Both the position numbers and the translations under genes were made by a program. From Pseudomonadota bacterium (GTDB taxonomy: Bacteria > Pseudomonadota > Gammaproteobacteria > Burkholderiales > SG8-39), in NCBI GenBank assembly GCA_947455195.1, contig CANGMI010000001.1, positions 310,001 through 374,000 of the forward strand: DNA of 64,000 nucleotides, written 5' to 3'. The notes under the pieces were generated by a model that did not search any database, had not been told where the DNA came from, and saw only the letters and a program-made list of their open reading frames with translations. Shown here in pieces: positions 37,900-47,565 of the stretch (its first letter is position 1; each line of letters begins with the position of its first letter).

Positions 37900-38031
37900 G
37901 CTGGATCCTGATCGAAAGAACGGAGAGCGCGATCAGATCAGAAAGGCCGCGCCGCGGCAAGCGATCAGCGTGCGCGAACCCGGGCAAGGGCTAGAATCGC
38001 GAGCTTCTCACCGCCCCAGGAGTCGCAAGCG

Positions 38032-38904
38032 ATGATTCTTCTCACCAGCGCCAACGGGCCCACCGGCTCCCATGTTCTGAAGCATCTGGTCAAGGCCGGG
38101 CTATCCGTGCGTACGCTGGTACGAAGCGAAGGCTCGGCCGCAGCAACCCGTGCCGCCGGCGCCAGCGAAGCGATGACCGGTGACATCGCCAACTCGGCCG
38201 ATCTGGCACGCGCCCTGCAGGGGGTCGATCAGGTCTACTTCATCGCCCCGCGCTTCCTGCCGGTGGAAATCGACATTGCGCACGCGATGATTGCTGCGGC
38301 GCGTGCCGCCGGCGTGCGCCATTTCATCTACCACAGCGTCTACCACGCCCAGCTCGATCCGATCCTGCACCACCGTGACAAGCGCATCTGCGAGGCTGCG
38401 CTGATGGAATCGGGGGTTGCGTACACGATCCTGCAACCAACGATGTACATGCAGAGCACAACCCGCGACTGGAAGGAGATCGTGCAGGCCGGGCGCTATG
38501 TCGTGCCCTACTCGGCCGAACGGCTGATGAGCGTGGTCGATCTGGAGGACGTCGGTGCCGCCGCTGCCGCGGTGGCGCGCGGATCGGACTTCATCGGTGG
38601 CTGCTTCGAACTGGCCAACGGTGAACTGCACACCCGGGCCCAGATGGCCGCCATCATGGCGGAGGTGCTGGGTCGCCCGGTGAGTGCCGTGCGCAGCGAG
38701 CTTGCCGACTGGCAGGCCCACCAGCGACGTCTGGGGGTGCTCACCGAAGATCAGATCGAACGCATGTCGATCATGATGACCCACTACGACGAGGCCGGCA
38801 TGGGCGGTGGCAACGGCCGGGTGCTCCAGATGATCATCGGGCGCTCACCACGCCGGTATCGCGACCATATCGCGCAGCTGGCCATCGAGCGTCCGCAAGG
38901 CTGA
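38032..38904 (+). CDS. NmrA-like NAD(P)-binding protein
   Basis: 290-aa atypical short-chain dehydrogenase of the NmrA group: ILLTSANGPTGSHVLKHL is the dinucleotide loop (degenerate Gly pattern), with VRHFIYHSVYHAQLDPILHH in place of the usual YxxxK active site. It probably binds NAD(P) as a quinone reductase or redox sensor. AGGAG 9 nt before ATG 38032; TAGAAT at 37992-37997 is a plausible -10. No operon partner. Confidence 0.84.
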   Translation: MILLTSANGPTGSHVLKHLVKAGLSVRTLVRSEGSAAATRAAGASEAMTGDIANSADLARALQGVDQVYFIAPRFLPVEIDIAHAMIAAARAAGVRHFIYHSVYHAQLDPILHHRDKRICEAALMESGVAYTILQPTMYMQSTTRDWKEIVQAGRYVVPYSAERLMSVVDLEDVGAAAAAVARGSDFIGGCFELANGELHTRAQMAAIMAEVLGRPVSAVRSELADWQAHQRRLGVLTEDQIERMSIMMTHYDEAGMGGGNGRVLQMIIGRSPRRYRDHIAQLAIERPQG

Positions 38905-38943
38905 TTGCCGGGACGCCGGCCACTCACCGGCACCCCTGCCGGT

Positions 38944-40317
38944 TCAGAAGGGCAATTCGACATCCGGCTTCACGGCGCGCAGGGCGGCCCGGAACTGTGC
39001 CTGAATGCGCGCCATTGCCGCCGCATCATCGGCCTCGAAGCGCAACACGATGACCGGGGTGGTATTGGAGGCGCGCGCAAGGCCGAAGCCATCGGAGAAC
39101 TCGACCCGCAATCCGTCGATGGTGATCACCCGGGTAGCCCCGTCCATGCGCGCCCCGCGCTGCAGGCGATCGATGAGCGCGTGCGGCTCGCCCTCGGCGA
39201 GCCGGATATTCAATTCGGGGGTCGAGAGCGAATCGGGCAAACCTTCGAGTACGGCACCGGCATCAGCCGCACGCGACAGGATCTCGAGCAGACGAGCACC
39301 GGCGTACAGCGCATCGTCGAACCCGTACCAGCGCTCGCCGAAAAAGAGATGTCCGCTCATCTCGCCTGCCAGGGGCGCATGCAGCGCCTTCATGCGTGAC
39401 TTGATGAGCGAGTGCCCGGTTCGCCACATCACGGGCACACCGCCAGACTGTTCGATCCACGGCGCCAGATTGCGCGTGCACTTCACGTCGTAGATGATCG
39501 AGGCACCCGGGTTGCGCGACAGCACGTCACGGGCAAAGAGCATCAACTGACGGTCGGGGTAGATGATGGCACCCGATCGCGTGACCACGCCGAGCCGATC
39601 CCCATCACCATCGAAGGCCAGGCCGAGTTCGGCCGTTCCGGACTTCACCCGCTCGATCAGCTCGGCGAGATTCTTCGGCTGTGAGGGATCGGGGTGATGG
39701 TTGGGGAAATGCCCGTCGACCTCGCAGTACATCTCCTCGACGCTGCACCCCATGCGCCGAAAGAGGGCACCGGCGAAGGCACCGGCCACGCCGTTGCCAC
39801 AATCGATGGCGATGCGCATCGGTCGGGCGAGCTTCACGTCGGATGCGATCCGTTCGAGGTAACGCTCGCCAATATCGGCGCTGCGCCGTTGCCCCGCCCC
39901 ATGAGCCACCTCGCCACGTTCGACACGCAGGCGCAGTTGCTGGATCGCTTCACCCGAGAGCGTGGTGCCGCCGATCACCATCTTGAGGCCGTTGTAGTCC
40001 GGCGGATTGTGCGAACCGGTGACCGACACCGCACTGCCGGTGTCGAGTGCATGGCTCGCAAAGTAGCTCATCGGGGTGGTGACCTGCCCCACATCGATCA
40101 CATCGGCACCTGCGCGCAGGATACCGTCCGCCAGGGCGGCCGACAGATCGGGGCCCGACAGGCGGCCGTCACGGCCCACGGCAATCGCGCGCCCGCCCGC
40201 CTCGATGGCGAGGGTGCCCAGCCCCTGGCCGATGGCCTCGACCACGGCGACCGTGAGCTGGCTGCCCACGATGCCCCGGATGTCGTAGGCCTTGAAGATC
40301 TCGTGCGGAAGGTTCAT
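38944..40317 (-). CDS. manB: Phosphomannomutase/phosphoglucomutase
   Basis: Alpha-D-phosphohexomutase (457 aa), interconverting mannose or glucose 6- and 1-phosphates for envelope polysaccharides. Active-site phosphoserine TGSHNPP, metal loop DGDGDRLGV, sugar loop GEMSGHLFF and phosphate loop RASNTTPVI are all intact. The start FKAYDIRG after ATG 40317 is typical of the AlgC/ManB type. It lies 6 bp after the hydrolase gene upstream. Confidence 0.95.
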   Translation of the reverse strand: MNLPHEIFKAYDIRGIVGSQLTVAVVEAIGQGLGTLAIEAGGRAIAVGRDGRLSGPDLSAALADGILRAGADVIDVGQVTTPMSYFASHALDTGSAVSVTGSHNPPDYNGLKMVIGGTTLSGEAIQQLRLRVERGEVAHGAGQRRSADIGERYLERIASDVKLARPMRIAIDCGNGVAGAFAGALFRRMGCSVEEMYCEVDGHFPNHHPDPSQPKNLAELIERVKSGTAELGLAFDGDGDRLGVVTRSGAIIYPDRQLMLFARDVLSRNPGASIIYDVKCTRNLAPWIEQSGGVPVMWRTGHSLIKSRMKALHAPLAGEMSGHLFFGERWYGFDDALYAGARLLEILSRAADAGAVLEGLPDSLSTPELNIRLAEGEPHALIDRLQRGARMDGATRVITIDGLRVEFSDGFGLARASNTTPVIVLRFEADDAAAMARIQAQFRAALRAVKPDVELPF

Positions 40318-40323
40318 GAGCAG

Positions 40324-41298
40324 TCAGCCTCGGATCGAATCGAAGAACCGGATGATACCGGCGGGCAGCCAGTCGAGTCCCCCCGGGAAGGCACCCTGAC
40401 AGAATCCGGCATGACCGCCTTGATCCGTCTGAAAGGCCTGCACATCGGCCGGCAATCCACGCGGATCGGGGAGGTGCGTGGCAGGCAGGAAGGGATCGTT
40501 GCGTGCGCTGACGAGCAGCGTCGGCACGCCGATGCCGCCCGCAAACGGGCCGGCACTCGACCGTGCGTAATAGTCGTCGGCACTGCGAAAACCGTGCACC
40601 GGTGCGGTGAAGCAGTCATCGAAGTCGTACAGGGTGTCGGCGGCGAGCATGCGCGATCGGTCGAACAGGCCGGGGTGTCGCGCGAGGAGCGCGAGCGCCT
40701 TGGGGCGCATCGTGGCCAGAAAATGGCGGGTGTAGACACGACCGAACCCGCGTGCCAGGGTGCTTGCACCGGCGGCCAGCGAGAAGGGCACCGAGACAGC
40801 GGCGGCGGCGTGCACCCGCGCGGCCGCACTGCGGCCCCGCTCACCGAGCCACTTCACGAGGACATTGCCACCCAGGGAAATGCCGACGACGAACACCGCC
40901 CCCCCGGCCTCGCGCGCCGCACGTTCGAGCATCCAGTCAAGCTCGTCGGAGTCACCCGAATGGTAGGCACGCGGCGCCTGTACCGGCACGCCCCCGCAGC
41001 CACGCCAGTGGATGACCCGTGCCCGCCAGCCGCAGCCAACCGCGGCGGCCACCAGCGAGCGGGCATAGTGCCCACTCGAATCGCCTTCGAGTCCGTGCAG
41101 CAGCACCACCGTGGGGGCCGCGGGTGGGGCCACCGCTGCGGCGTCATCGACCGCGACGGCATCGCCATCGGGTGTCGGCCAGAGTGAGCGCCGATAGGCC
41201 ACCGACGGTCGTGGGGCGAACAGTGCCGGATAGATCGTCTGCGCATGCGGACCCGGCAACCAGGCTGGCGGCCGGTAGTCTTCCGTAAACGCCCGCAC
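40324..41298 (-). CDS. YheT-type alpha/beta hydrolase
   Basis: 324-aa hydrolase of the YheT/ABHD group. PPAWLPGPHAQTIYPAL at the N-terminus is diagnostic. LLHGLEGDSSGHYARSL gives the oxyanion region; the likely triad is the Ser of GISLGGNVL, the Asp of SARNDPFLP and the His of DQGGHAGF. GTG 41298 is the start. Probably an esterase or lipid hydrolase; substrate unknown. Followed closely by manB. Confidence 0.88.
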   Translation of the reverse strand: MRAFTEDYRPPAWLPGPHAQTIYPALFAPRPSVAYRRSLWPTPDGDAVAVDDAAAVAPPAAPTVVLLHGLEGDSSGHYARSLVAAAVGCGWRARVIHWRGCGGVPVQAPRAYHSGDSDELDWMLERAAREAGGAVFVVGISLGGNVLVKWLGERGRSAAARVHAAAAVSVPFSLAAGASTLARGFGRVYTRHFLATMRPKALALLARHPGLFDRSRMLAADTLYDFDDCFTAPVHGFRSADDYYARSSAGPFAGGIGVPTLLVSARNDPFLPATHLPDPRGLPADVQAFQTDQGGHAGFCQGAFPGGLDWLPAGIIRFFDSIRG

Positions 41299-41303
41299 GT
41301 CTC

Positions 41304-41726
41304 TCAGTGCAGCACCTTGGGCACCGAGGGGGCGACGTCCACCGGAGCAGGCGCCGGCGAGGCATGATGGACAATCATGCGCCAGCCATGCGCGCCGCGC
41401 ACGAAGACATTGGTGGCAAGCGACATCGCACCCGTGCGGTCATCGGGTACGCGCAGGTGCTCCTGCGCGTTGTGGATGGCGATCATGCCACTGGTCATCT
41501 GCACCGCAGCGGCAATGCGCACCTTGAGACGCTGCCCCGACTGGAAGATGCGCTGCCAGGACTCGCGCACCATGTCATAGCCCACCAAGCGCGGCTGCCC
41601 CGGATGGATGCAGATGATTTCCTCATCTTCAGACCACACTTCCATCATCGCCTCGAGATCGGAGCGCTCGAGGGCATCATAGAAGGCCAGTTCGGCATCC
41701 TGGGGTGTGGCAAAGACTCGTCTCAA
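41304..41726 (-). CDS. SnoaL/NTF2-like protein
   Basis: 140-aa cystatin-like NTF2 fold: RRVFATPQDAELAFYDALERSDLEAMM, IICIHPGQPRLVGYDMVRESW, then strands ending in WRMIVHHASPAP. Related proteins act as small isomerases/hydrolases or as stress proteins; no catalytic set is clear. TTG 41726 aligns with the family N-terminus; ATG 41768 (154 aa) is possible. Ends 5 bp before the YheT gene, so probably co-transcribed. Confidence 0.8.
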   Translation of the reverse strand: MRRVFATPQDAELAFYDALERSDLEAMMEVWSEDEEIICIHPGQPRLVGYDMVRESWQRIFQSGQRLKVRIAAAVQMTSGMIAIHNAQEHLRVPDDRTGAMSLATNVFVRGAHGWRMIVHHASPAPAPVDVAPSVPKVLH

Positions 41727-41799
41727 CGCAGTGCATCCTGTACAGGGAGGAACAGACCGGCCATGCATTCTGCCCCAGGCCCGACGCGGCGTCGAACCG

Positions 41800-42267
41800 T
41801 CACACGGCATCGCCGCCCCGCGCGGGGCGGGCATCCAGCGATTCGAGAAGCGCCCGCGCCAGTGCCTGCTGCACTGCCGGCAATTCACCAGCGGCCGGCA
41901 GAAGCACGATCGCGATCTGCGGGTGGGCTGTTCGAGCGGCCTTCGCGATGGCGCTCATGTCGGCCCGCGCATGAGCACCGATCCCGAGAAAGACCGGTGC
42001 AATGCACACCGAAGCGCAGCCTGCAGCAACCAGTTCGGCGAGAACCTGCGAGGGGCTCGGTGCGGTGTGCTCGAGAAAGGCCAGACGCACGTCGAGCGAC
42101 GGTCTGAGCACGCGCAGCACAGCCGCCGTGGCCTCGAGTGGCCGCGCCCACTGCGGATCGCGCGAGCCATGTGCCACCAGCAGCAGTGCGCCAGGCGCAT
42201 CCTCGCGTCGAGGGGCGGCGACGGCGATCATGGCAGCCGGGCTGACCGTCGCCACCGGGCGACGCAT
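41800..42267 (-). CDS. cbiX: CbiX-type sirohydrochlorin chelatase, small form
   Basis: 155-aa chelatase that inserts Co2+ (or Fe/Ni) into sirohydrochlorin. Metal-binding histidines are in LLVAHGSRDPQW and in the VFLGIGAHARADM segment, with LAFLEHTAPSPSQVL between them. This is the single-domain, homodimeric CbiXS form. ATG 42267 directly follows the stop of the hydroxyacid dehydrogenase gene. Relevant for B12 in an organism that also has a corrinoid adenosyltransferase (55868-56464) and a B12-binding regulator (32825-33751). Confidence 0.85.
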   Translation of the reverse strand: MRRPVATVSPAAMIAVAAPRREDAPGALLLVAHGSRDPQWARPLEATAAVLRVLRPSLDVRLAFLEHTAPSPSQVLAELVAAGCASVCIAPVFLGIGAHARADMSAIAKAARTAHPQIAIVLLPAAGELPAVQQALARALLESLDARPARGGDAV

Positions 42268-43269
42268 TCAGGCACGACGAGTACCCGCCTGCGCGAGCGC
42301 CTCCGGATTGATGAGATTGGGTGGTACCCCACCTTCGAGTGCGGCTTTCAGATTGCGTGCCGCACACAAGCCCATCGCAATGCGGGTCTCGCGCGTTGCA
42401 CTGCCGATATGCGGAACCAGCACCGCGTTGTCGAGTTCGAGGAGCCCCGGATTGAGGGCAGGCTCACCCTCGTAGACATCGAGCCCGGCAGCCGCGATGC
42501 GCCGCTCGCGCAAGGCCTCGATGAGGGCGTTCTCGTCGACGATGCCACCGCGTGCGATGTTCACCAGAACCGCCGTCGGTTTCATGCGCGCGAGCAATGC
42601 CGCATCGACCAGATGATGCGCCGCCTGCGAGTAGGGCAGACACAGGCACACGACATCGGCCGTGGCGAAGAGTTCATCGAGCGGCAGCCAGCGCGCCCCG
42701 AGACGGTCCTCGATGGCACTGTCGACCCGATTGCGATTGTGATAGACCACCGGCATGTCGAAGCCACCTGCGCGACGCGCGAGTGCCTGCCCGATACGCC
42801 CCATGCCGACAATGCCCAGCGTGCGGTGATGGACGTCCTGACCCAGCAGCAGGTCATTTTCCCAGCGCTTCCAGCGGTTGGCGCGCAGATAACGCTCGCC
42901 CTCGCCGAGCCGGCGCGAAGCCGCGAGGATCAGCGCGAACCCCAGATCGGCTGTGGTGTCATCGAGGATGCCGGGGGTGTTGGTCGCAAGGACCCCACGT
43001 GCATTGCAGGCCGCGATGTCGATGCTGTTGTAACCCACCGCCGCGATCGCGACGGCACGAACTGCAGGCGCGGCATCGAGCAGCGCTGCATCGATCCGAT
43101 CGGTGCCTGCGACCAGTACACCGTCCATGCCGTGCAGACGCTCACGCAGTTCAGCCGCTGCCGACTGCGCCCTTCCCTGGCTGTCGACCACCTCGAAATG
43201 TTCGCGGGCAAAGTCGATGACTTCGGTGAAGGTGTCGCAGGTGATGAGGATTCGCGGGCGCTGGCTCAT
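42268..43269 (-). CDS. D-2-hydroxyacid dehydrogenase (glyoxylate/hydroxypyruvate reductase type)
   Basis: NAD(P)-dependent dehydrogenase (333 aa) of the D-isomer family. Nucleotide loop GIVGMGRIGQALARR; catalytic Arg in VNIARGGIVDE, Glu in GLDVYEGEP, His in VLVPHIGSAT. VGYNSIDIAACNARGV is characteristic of the GhrB/glyoxylate reductase branch. It may reduce glyoxylate made by glycolate oxidase (glcDEF, 49407-53336). ATG 43269 chosen from MSQRPRIL. Divergent from the squalene/phytoene synthase gene. Confidence 0.9.
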   Translation of the reverse strand: MSQRPRILITCDTFTEVIDFAREHFEVVDSQGRAQSAAAELRERLHGMDGVLVAGTDRIDAALLDAAPAVRAVAIAAVGYNSIDIAACNARGVLATNTPGILDDTTADLGFALILAASRRLGEGERYLRANRWKRWENDLLLGQDVHHRTLGIVGMGRIGQALARRAGGFDMPVVYHNRNRVDSAIEDRLGARWLPLDELFATADVVCLCLPYSQAAHHLVDAALLARMKPTAVLVNIARGGIVDENALIEALRERRIAAAGLDVYEGEPALNPGLLELDNAVLVPHIGSATRETRIAMGLCAARNLKAALEGGVPPNLINPEALAQAGTRRA

Positions 43270-43382
43270 GGCAATCTCGCAGGGGTGCAGGCTGTCTGTT
43301 GAACGGGAAGCATCGGGTGGTCGGGTCAGGCGATGGCAAAAACCGGTAGGATGCCAGACGTCTTGCGCGTCAGGCCTCTCGA

Positions 43383-44483
43383 TTGAACCCTTCTCAGGAT
43401 AGCGCCGAATCACCATCGCCGGCAGGCAGCCGCGCTCACGATGACCCGTTGCTGACAGCGCTCCTCTTCGGGGTCTCGCGCACCTTCGCACTCACCATAC
43501 CGCAACTGCCGACCGCGCTCGCACGCGTGGTGGGCAATGCCTACCTGCTGTGCCGTATCGAAGATACGATTGAAGACGAACCCGCTCTCGACGCGCTCGA
43601 GAAACAGGAACTCTGCACCCGGTTCGCCGCGCTCATCGCACCTGCAAGCCCGCCAGACAAGGCGCTCGAGGCGGCACGAGCGCTCGCCCGCGAACTCGTA
43701 CCGCGCCTCTCGGCAAGCACCTTGCCCGAAGAGCGACGGCTCGTTGGCGAGTTGCCACGAGTCATCGCGCAGCTGCGCCAGTTCACCACGGTCGAACAGC
43801 ACGCCATCGCGCGCTGTGTGGTCTGCATGGGCCAGGGCATGGCTGAATTCCAGCAGCACGCCTCGACGCGCGGATTGGCCGACCTCGCGTCGCTCGATCG
43901 CTACTGCTATCACGTCGCCGGCGTGGTCGGCGAAATGCTGACCACACTCTTCTGCGAGCACGTGCCAGCGCTGCGGACACGCCACGACGCACTGATGGAT
44001 CTGGCCGTCTCCTTCGGTCAGGGGCTGCAGATGACGAACATTCTCAAGGACGTCTGGGAAGACCTGGCCCGCGGGGCCTGCTGGTTGCCACGCAGTGTGT
44101 TCGCTGATGCCGGCTTCGACCTCGACCGACTGGGCACACCCGCCAGGGGCACGCCGGAGACAGCGCGACAGCACGCCTTCAGGCATCTGGTCGGGATCGC
44201 GCACGCGCACCTGCGCCGGGCCCTGGAATACACGCTGCTCATCCCGCGCGAAGAAACCGGCATCCGCAACTTCTGCCTGTGGGCCGTGCTGATGGCCCTG
44301 CTTACGCTCAAGCGCATCGCGTCACGCCCCGATTACCGTAGCGGCAATGAGGTGAAGATCTCGCGCCGCAGCGTACGGGCGGTGGTCGTGGCGAGCCGCC
44401 TTTGCACACGACAGGACGGGCTCACCCGCCTTCTGTTCGGGTTGACGGCCAGTGGGTTGCCGCTGACGCCCTTGCGGGCCTGA
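43383..44483 (+). CDS. Squalene/phytoene synthase family protein
   Basis: 366-aa trans-isoprenyl diphosphate head-to-head synthase. First Asp-rich motif in CRIEDTIEDE, second in QMTNILKDVWEDLARG, with SRTFALTIPQLP at the N-terminus and DRYCYHVAGVVGEML in the centre. The branch (squalene, dehydrosqualene or phytoene) cannot be fixed from sequence alone. The start is TTG 43383, preceded by CAGG; there is no ATG before the conserved part. No hopanoid or carotenoid partner gene is in the window. Confidence 0.88.
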   Translation: MNPSQDSAESPSPAGSRAHDDPLLTALLFGVSRTFALTIPQLPTALARVVGNAYLLCRIEDTIEDEPALDALEKQELCTRFAALIAPASPPDKALEAARALARELVPRLSASTLPEERRLVGELPRVIAQLRQFTTVEQHAIARCVVCMGQGMAEFQQHASTRGLADLASLDRYCYHVAGVVGEMLTTLFCEHVPALRTRHDALMDLAVSFGQGLQMTNILKDVWEDLARGACWLPRSVFADAGFDLDRLGTPARGTPETARQHAFRHLVGIAHAHLRRALEYTLLIPREETGIRNFCLWAVLMALLTLKRIASRPDYRSGNEVKISRRSVRAVVVASRLCTRQDGLTRLLFGLTASGLPLTPLRA

Positions 44484-44512
44484 GCGTCTGAGCGTCTGAG
44501 CGTCTGAGCGTC
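44481..44512. repeat. Four tandem 8-bp units at the end of the phytoene-synthase-like gene
   Basis: TGAGCGTC is repeated exactly four times, followed by a degenerate fifth (CGAGCGCT). The first TGA is the stop codon of the gene. Slippage-prone, but coding is unaffected because the repeat begins at the stop. Confidence 0.85.
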
Positions 44513-44522
44513 CGAGCGCTGG

Positions 44523-44542
44523 CGCTGTGGCCGGCCACAGCG
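44523..44542. terminator. 20-bp perfect palindrome between convergent genes
   Basis: CGCTGTGGCC and its reverse complement abut with no spacer. It lies between the phytoene-synthase-like gene and pntB, which converge, so it can form a hairpin in either transcript. No T-tract follows. Confidence 0.4.
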
Positions 44543-44590
44543 GGCGACCGCAGACCGCACTCGGGATCACCGCACCCGGAGTCACCGCAT

Positions 44591-44632
44591 GCGCATGGCC
44601 GCACGCGCATGGCCGCACGCGCATGGCCGCAC
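44591..44632. repeat. Three tandem 14-bp units before the pntB stop
   Basis: GCGCATGGCCGCAC occurs three times without change in the 169-bp convergent gap. Together with the 8-bp repeats and the palindrome it makes the whole gap repetitive; no gene is seen. Confidence 0.85.
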
Positions 44633-44652
44633 GCAGGCGGCCGCGCGGCAGG

Positions 44653-46050
44653 CTACTCGATCGCCTTGATGATGTCTTCGACCACCTTCTTCGCGTCGCC
44701 AAAGACCATCATGGTCTTGTCGAGGTAGAAGAGCGGGTTGTCGAGGCCGGCATAGCCGGCGGCCATCGAACGCTTGTTCACCAGAACGGTACGAGCCTTG
44801 TGGGCTTCGAGAATCGGCATGCCGTAGATCGGGCTGCCCTTCTCGTGCGCGAGCGGATTCACCACATCGTTGGCGCCCAGTACGAAGACGACATCGGTTG
44901 CACCGAATTCGCCATTGATGTCTTCCATCTCGAACACCTGGTCGTACGGAACCTCGGCTTCGGCCAGCAGCACGTTCATGTGACCTGGCATCCGACCGGC
45001 CACCGGGTGAATGGCATAACGCACCTGCACGCCACGCGCGGCGAGCTTGTGGGCCATTTCCTTCACCGCGTGCTGGGCCCGCGCCACCGCAAGCCCATAA
45101 CCCGGAACGATGATGACCGACTCGGCATTGGAGAGCATGAAGGCCACATCATCGGCTGACCCCGAGCGCACCGATTTCTGACCGGCATCGGCGGTCGTGC
45201 CGCCTTCCTGACCAAACCCGCCCAGTATCACGTTGAAGAACGACCGGTTCATCGCCTTGCACATGATGTACGACAGGATCGCACCGGAGGCACCGACCAG
45301 AGAGCCCGAGATGATGAGCATCGGGTTGTTGAGCGAGAAACCGATGCCCGCTGCCGCCCAGCCCGAATACGAGTTGAGCATCGAGATGACCACCGGCATG
45401 TCGGCGCCACCGATCGGGATGATCAGCAGCACACCCAGCACGAAGGCGGTGGCAAGCATCACCGAGAATGGTGTCCAGCCCGGCCCCTCGGCGAGGAAGA
45501 AGGCAACGCCGAACCCGATCATCACCAGCGCAAGCCCGAGGTTGAGCCAGTGCTGGCCCGGGAACACCACCGGGGCGCTGCTGAACAGGCGCAGCTTGAA
45601 CTTGCCGTAGAGCTTGCCGAAAGCGATCACCGAACCGGAGAAGGTGATGGCACCGACGAAGCTCCCGATGAAGAGCTCGAGGCGATTGCCGCCCGGCATC
45701 GGTACGGGAATGCCGAACGCTGCCGGATTGTTGACCGCAGCCACGGCAATGAGCACCGCCGCGAGGCCGACCAGCGAGTGCATCGCGGCGACCAGTTCGG
45801 GCATCTTGGTCATCTCGACCTTCTTCGCGATGACCGCGCCAATCGCACCGCCCACCAGCGCGGCCACGACAACCAGCAGCACATTGCCGCTCGCCACGAG
45901 GGCGAGCGTGGTGATGACGGCAAGGGCCATGCCGATGATGCCGAAGAGATTCCCGCGTCGCGCAGTCTCCGGGTGCGACAGGCCCTTGAGGGCCAGGATG
46001 AAGAAGACCGAGGCGACGAGGTACGAGAGTGCGACCTGACTGGTGGACAT
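44653..46050 (-). CDS. pntB: NAD(P) transhydrogenase, beta subunit
   Basis: Membrane subunit (465 aa) of the proton-translocating transhydrogenase that makes NADPH from NADH. About nine membrane helices fill residues 1-265; then comes the NADP domain with VIIVPGYGLAVARAQH, HPVAGRMPGHMNVLLAEA and LGANDVVNPLA. Ends KRSMAAGYAGLDNPLF, as in the family. ATG 46050 is 3 bp after the pntAB stop. Confidence 0.96.
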   Translation of the reverse strand: MSTSQVALSYLVASVFFILALKGLSHPETARRGNLFGIIGMALAVITTLALVASGNVLLVVVAALVGGAIGAVIAKKVEMTKMPELVAAMHSLVGLAAVLIAVAAVNNPAAFGIPVPMPGGNRLELFIGSFVGAITFSGSVIAFGKLYGKFKLRLFSSAPVVFPGQHWLNLGLALVMIGFGVAFFLAEGPGWTPFSVMLATAFVLGVLLIIPIGGADMPVVISMLNSYSGWAAAGIGFSLNNPMLIISGSLVGASGAILSYIMCKAMNRSFFNVILGGFGQEGGTTADAGQKSVRSGSADDVAFMLSNAESVIIVPGYGLAVARAQHAVKEMAHKLAARGVQVRYAIHPVAGRMPGHMNVLLAEAEVPYDQVFEMEDINGEFGATDVVFVLGANDVVNPLAHEKGSPIYGMPILEAHKARTVLVNKRSMAAGYAGLDNPLFYLDKTMMVFGDAKKVVEDIIKAIE

Positions 46051-46053
46051 GGT

Positions 46054-46389
46054 TCAGTGCCCCCCTGACGACTTCGACGCATCGGCATTCGCACGCGGCG
46101 CCTTCTTGCGAAACATCTCGAGCATGCGCTGGGTCACCATGAACCCGCCGGCCACATTCACCGCGGCCAGTGCCACGGCGAGCGCGCCGACGCCACTGCC
46201 GAAATCGAGCGTGTCGGTGCCGGCCGCGAGAATCGCGCCGACGATGATCACACCCGAGATGGCATTGGTAACGCTCATGAGCGGCGTATGCAAGGCAGGG
46301 GTGACATTCCACACCACGTGATAGCCGACGAAAACCGCCAGCACGAAGACGGTCAGATTGACCACGAACGGGTCGACGACTCCACTCAT
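46054..46389 (-). CDS. pntAB: NAD(P) transhydrogenase, alpha subunit part 2 (membrane)
   Basis: 111-aa membrane piece of the alpha chain (three helices: [48 protein letters not shown]), split from the soluble part as in many alpha- and betaproteobacteria. [13 protein letters not shown] is conserved. The overlap with pntAA is ATGA. Confidence 0.95.
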   Translation of the reverse strand: MSGVVDPFVVNLTVFVLAVFVGYHVVWNVTPALHTPLMSVTNAISGVIIVGAILAAGTDTLDFGSGVGALAVALAAVNVAGGFMVTQRMLEMFRKKAPRANADASKSSGGH

Positions 46390-47519
46390 GCCTTGACTCC
46401 CCGGTTGTCGATGACCGAACCATCGCGCGCCACCAGACAGGCAGCGACGATCTCGTCCTCGAGATTGAGCGTGAACTGCGCTTCCTTGTCGATGACGAGC
46501 TTGAGGAAGTCGAGCAGGTTGCGGGCGTACAGGGCCGACGCATCGGCCGCCACCAGCGACGGAATGTTGGTGTGACCGACCAGCGTCACGCCATGACGCA
46601 CCACGACCGCGTCGCGCTCGGTGAGCGGGCAGTTGCCGCCCTGCTCGGCCGCCATGTCGACGATGACCGAACCGGCTCGCATCGAGCGCACCATGTCTTC
46701 GGTGACGAGCACAGGTGCCGGACGGCCGGGAATGAGCGCCGTCGTGATCACGATATCGGCCTGCCGGATGCGCTCTGCCACCAGGGCCGCCTGGCGCTGG
46801 CGATAGTCATCACCCATCTCGCGGGCATAGCCCCCCTGCCCCTTGGCGAGCTCGCGTTCGGCATCGGTCAGCGGCACCTCGATGAACCGGGCACCCAGCG
46901 ACTCCACCTGCTCCTTGGTTTCAGGACGCACATCGGTGGCTTCCACCACGGCGCCCAGCCGCTTGGCCGTCGCGATGGCCTGAAGGCCAGCAACGCCGAC
47001 CCCCATGACCACGACGCGCGCCGCCTTGACCGTACCCGCTGCCGTCATCAGCATGGGCATCAGGCGCCCGTAGTGATTGGCCGCGAGCAGCACCGCCTTG
47101 TAGCCGGCCAGATTGGCCTGCGACGAGAGCACATCGAGCGACTGGGCACGCGAGATGCGGGGCGCCGCCTCGAGCGCGAAGGCCATCGCGCCGCGAGCGG
47201 CAATGGCCTCAAGGCCTGCCGCATCGAAGCGATTGAGCATCCCCACCACAATGTGACGCGACTCGAGCAAGGCAGCCTCGGCCGGTTGCGGGGCACGCAC
47301 GCGCAGGATGAGATCGGCGGCTGCGTGGACTGCGGCGGCATCCGCCACGAGCGACGCCCCCGCAGCCTGAAGATCAGCATCGGGAATGCTGGCACGGAGG
47401 CCGGCCCCGGACTCGATCACTACCGAATGCCCGGCAGCCACTAGCTTCTTGATGGTCTCTGGCGTCGCTGCGACACGGCATTCGCCGTCGCGAGACTCAG
47501 CCGGTACGCCGATCCGCAT
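46386..47519 (-). CDS. pntAA: NAD(P) transhydrogenase, alpha subunit part 1 (NAD domain)
   Basis: 377-aa soluble NAD(H)-binding subunit of the alanine-dehydrogenase fold: [20 protein letters not shown] at the start, [21 protein letters not shown] (dinucleotide loop), [15 protein letters not shown] and [11 protein letters not shown] 47519 fits the family start. First gene of pntAA-pntAB-pntB. Confidence 0.96.
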   Translation of the reverse strand: MRIGVPAESRDGECRVAATPETIKKLVAAGHSVVIESGAGLRASIPDADLQAAGASLVADAAAVHAAADLILRVRAPQPAEAALLESRHIVVGMLNRFDAAGLEAIAARGAMAFALEAAPRISRAQSLDVLSSQANLAGYKAVLLAANHYGRLMPMLMTAAGTVKAARVVVMGVGVAGLQAIATAKRLGAVVEATDVRPETKEQVESLGARFIEVPLTDAERELAKGQGGYAREMGDDYRQRQAALVAERIRQADIVITTALIPGRPAPVLVTEDMVRSMRAGSVIVDMAAEQGGNCPLTERDAVVVRHGVTLVGHTNIPSLVAADASALYARNLLDFLKLVIDKEAQFTLNLEDEIVAACLVARDGSVIDNRGVKA

Positions 47520-47565
47520 TGTTTTCCCCTGTACGGTACGCCGGTCGTGCTTCAGTAGCCCACCA

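Noticed and set aside
44591-44632. Tandem 14-bp repeats as a CRISPR array
   Set aside because: Units abut with no spacers, are too short, and no cas gene is near.
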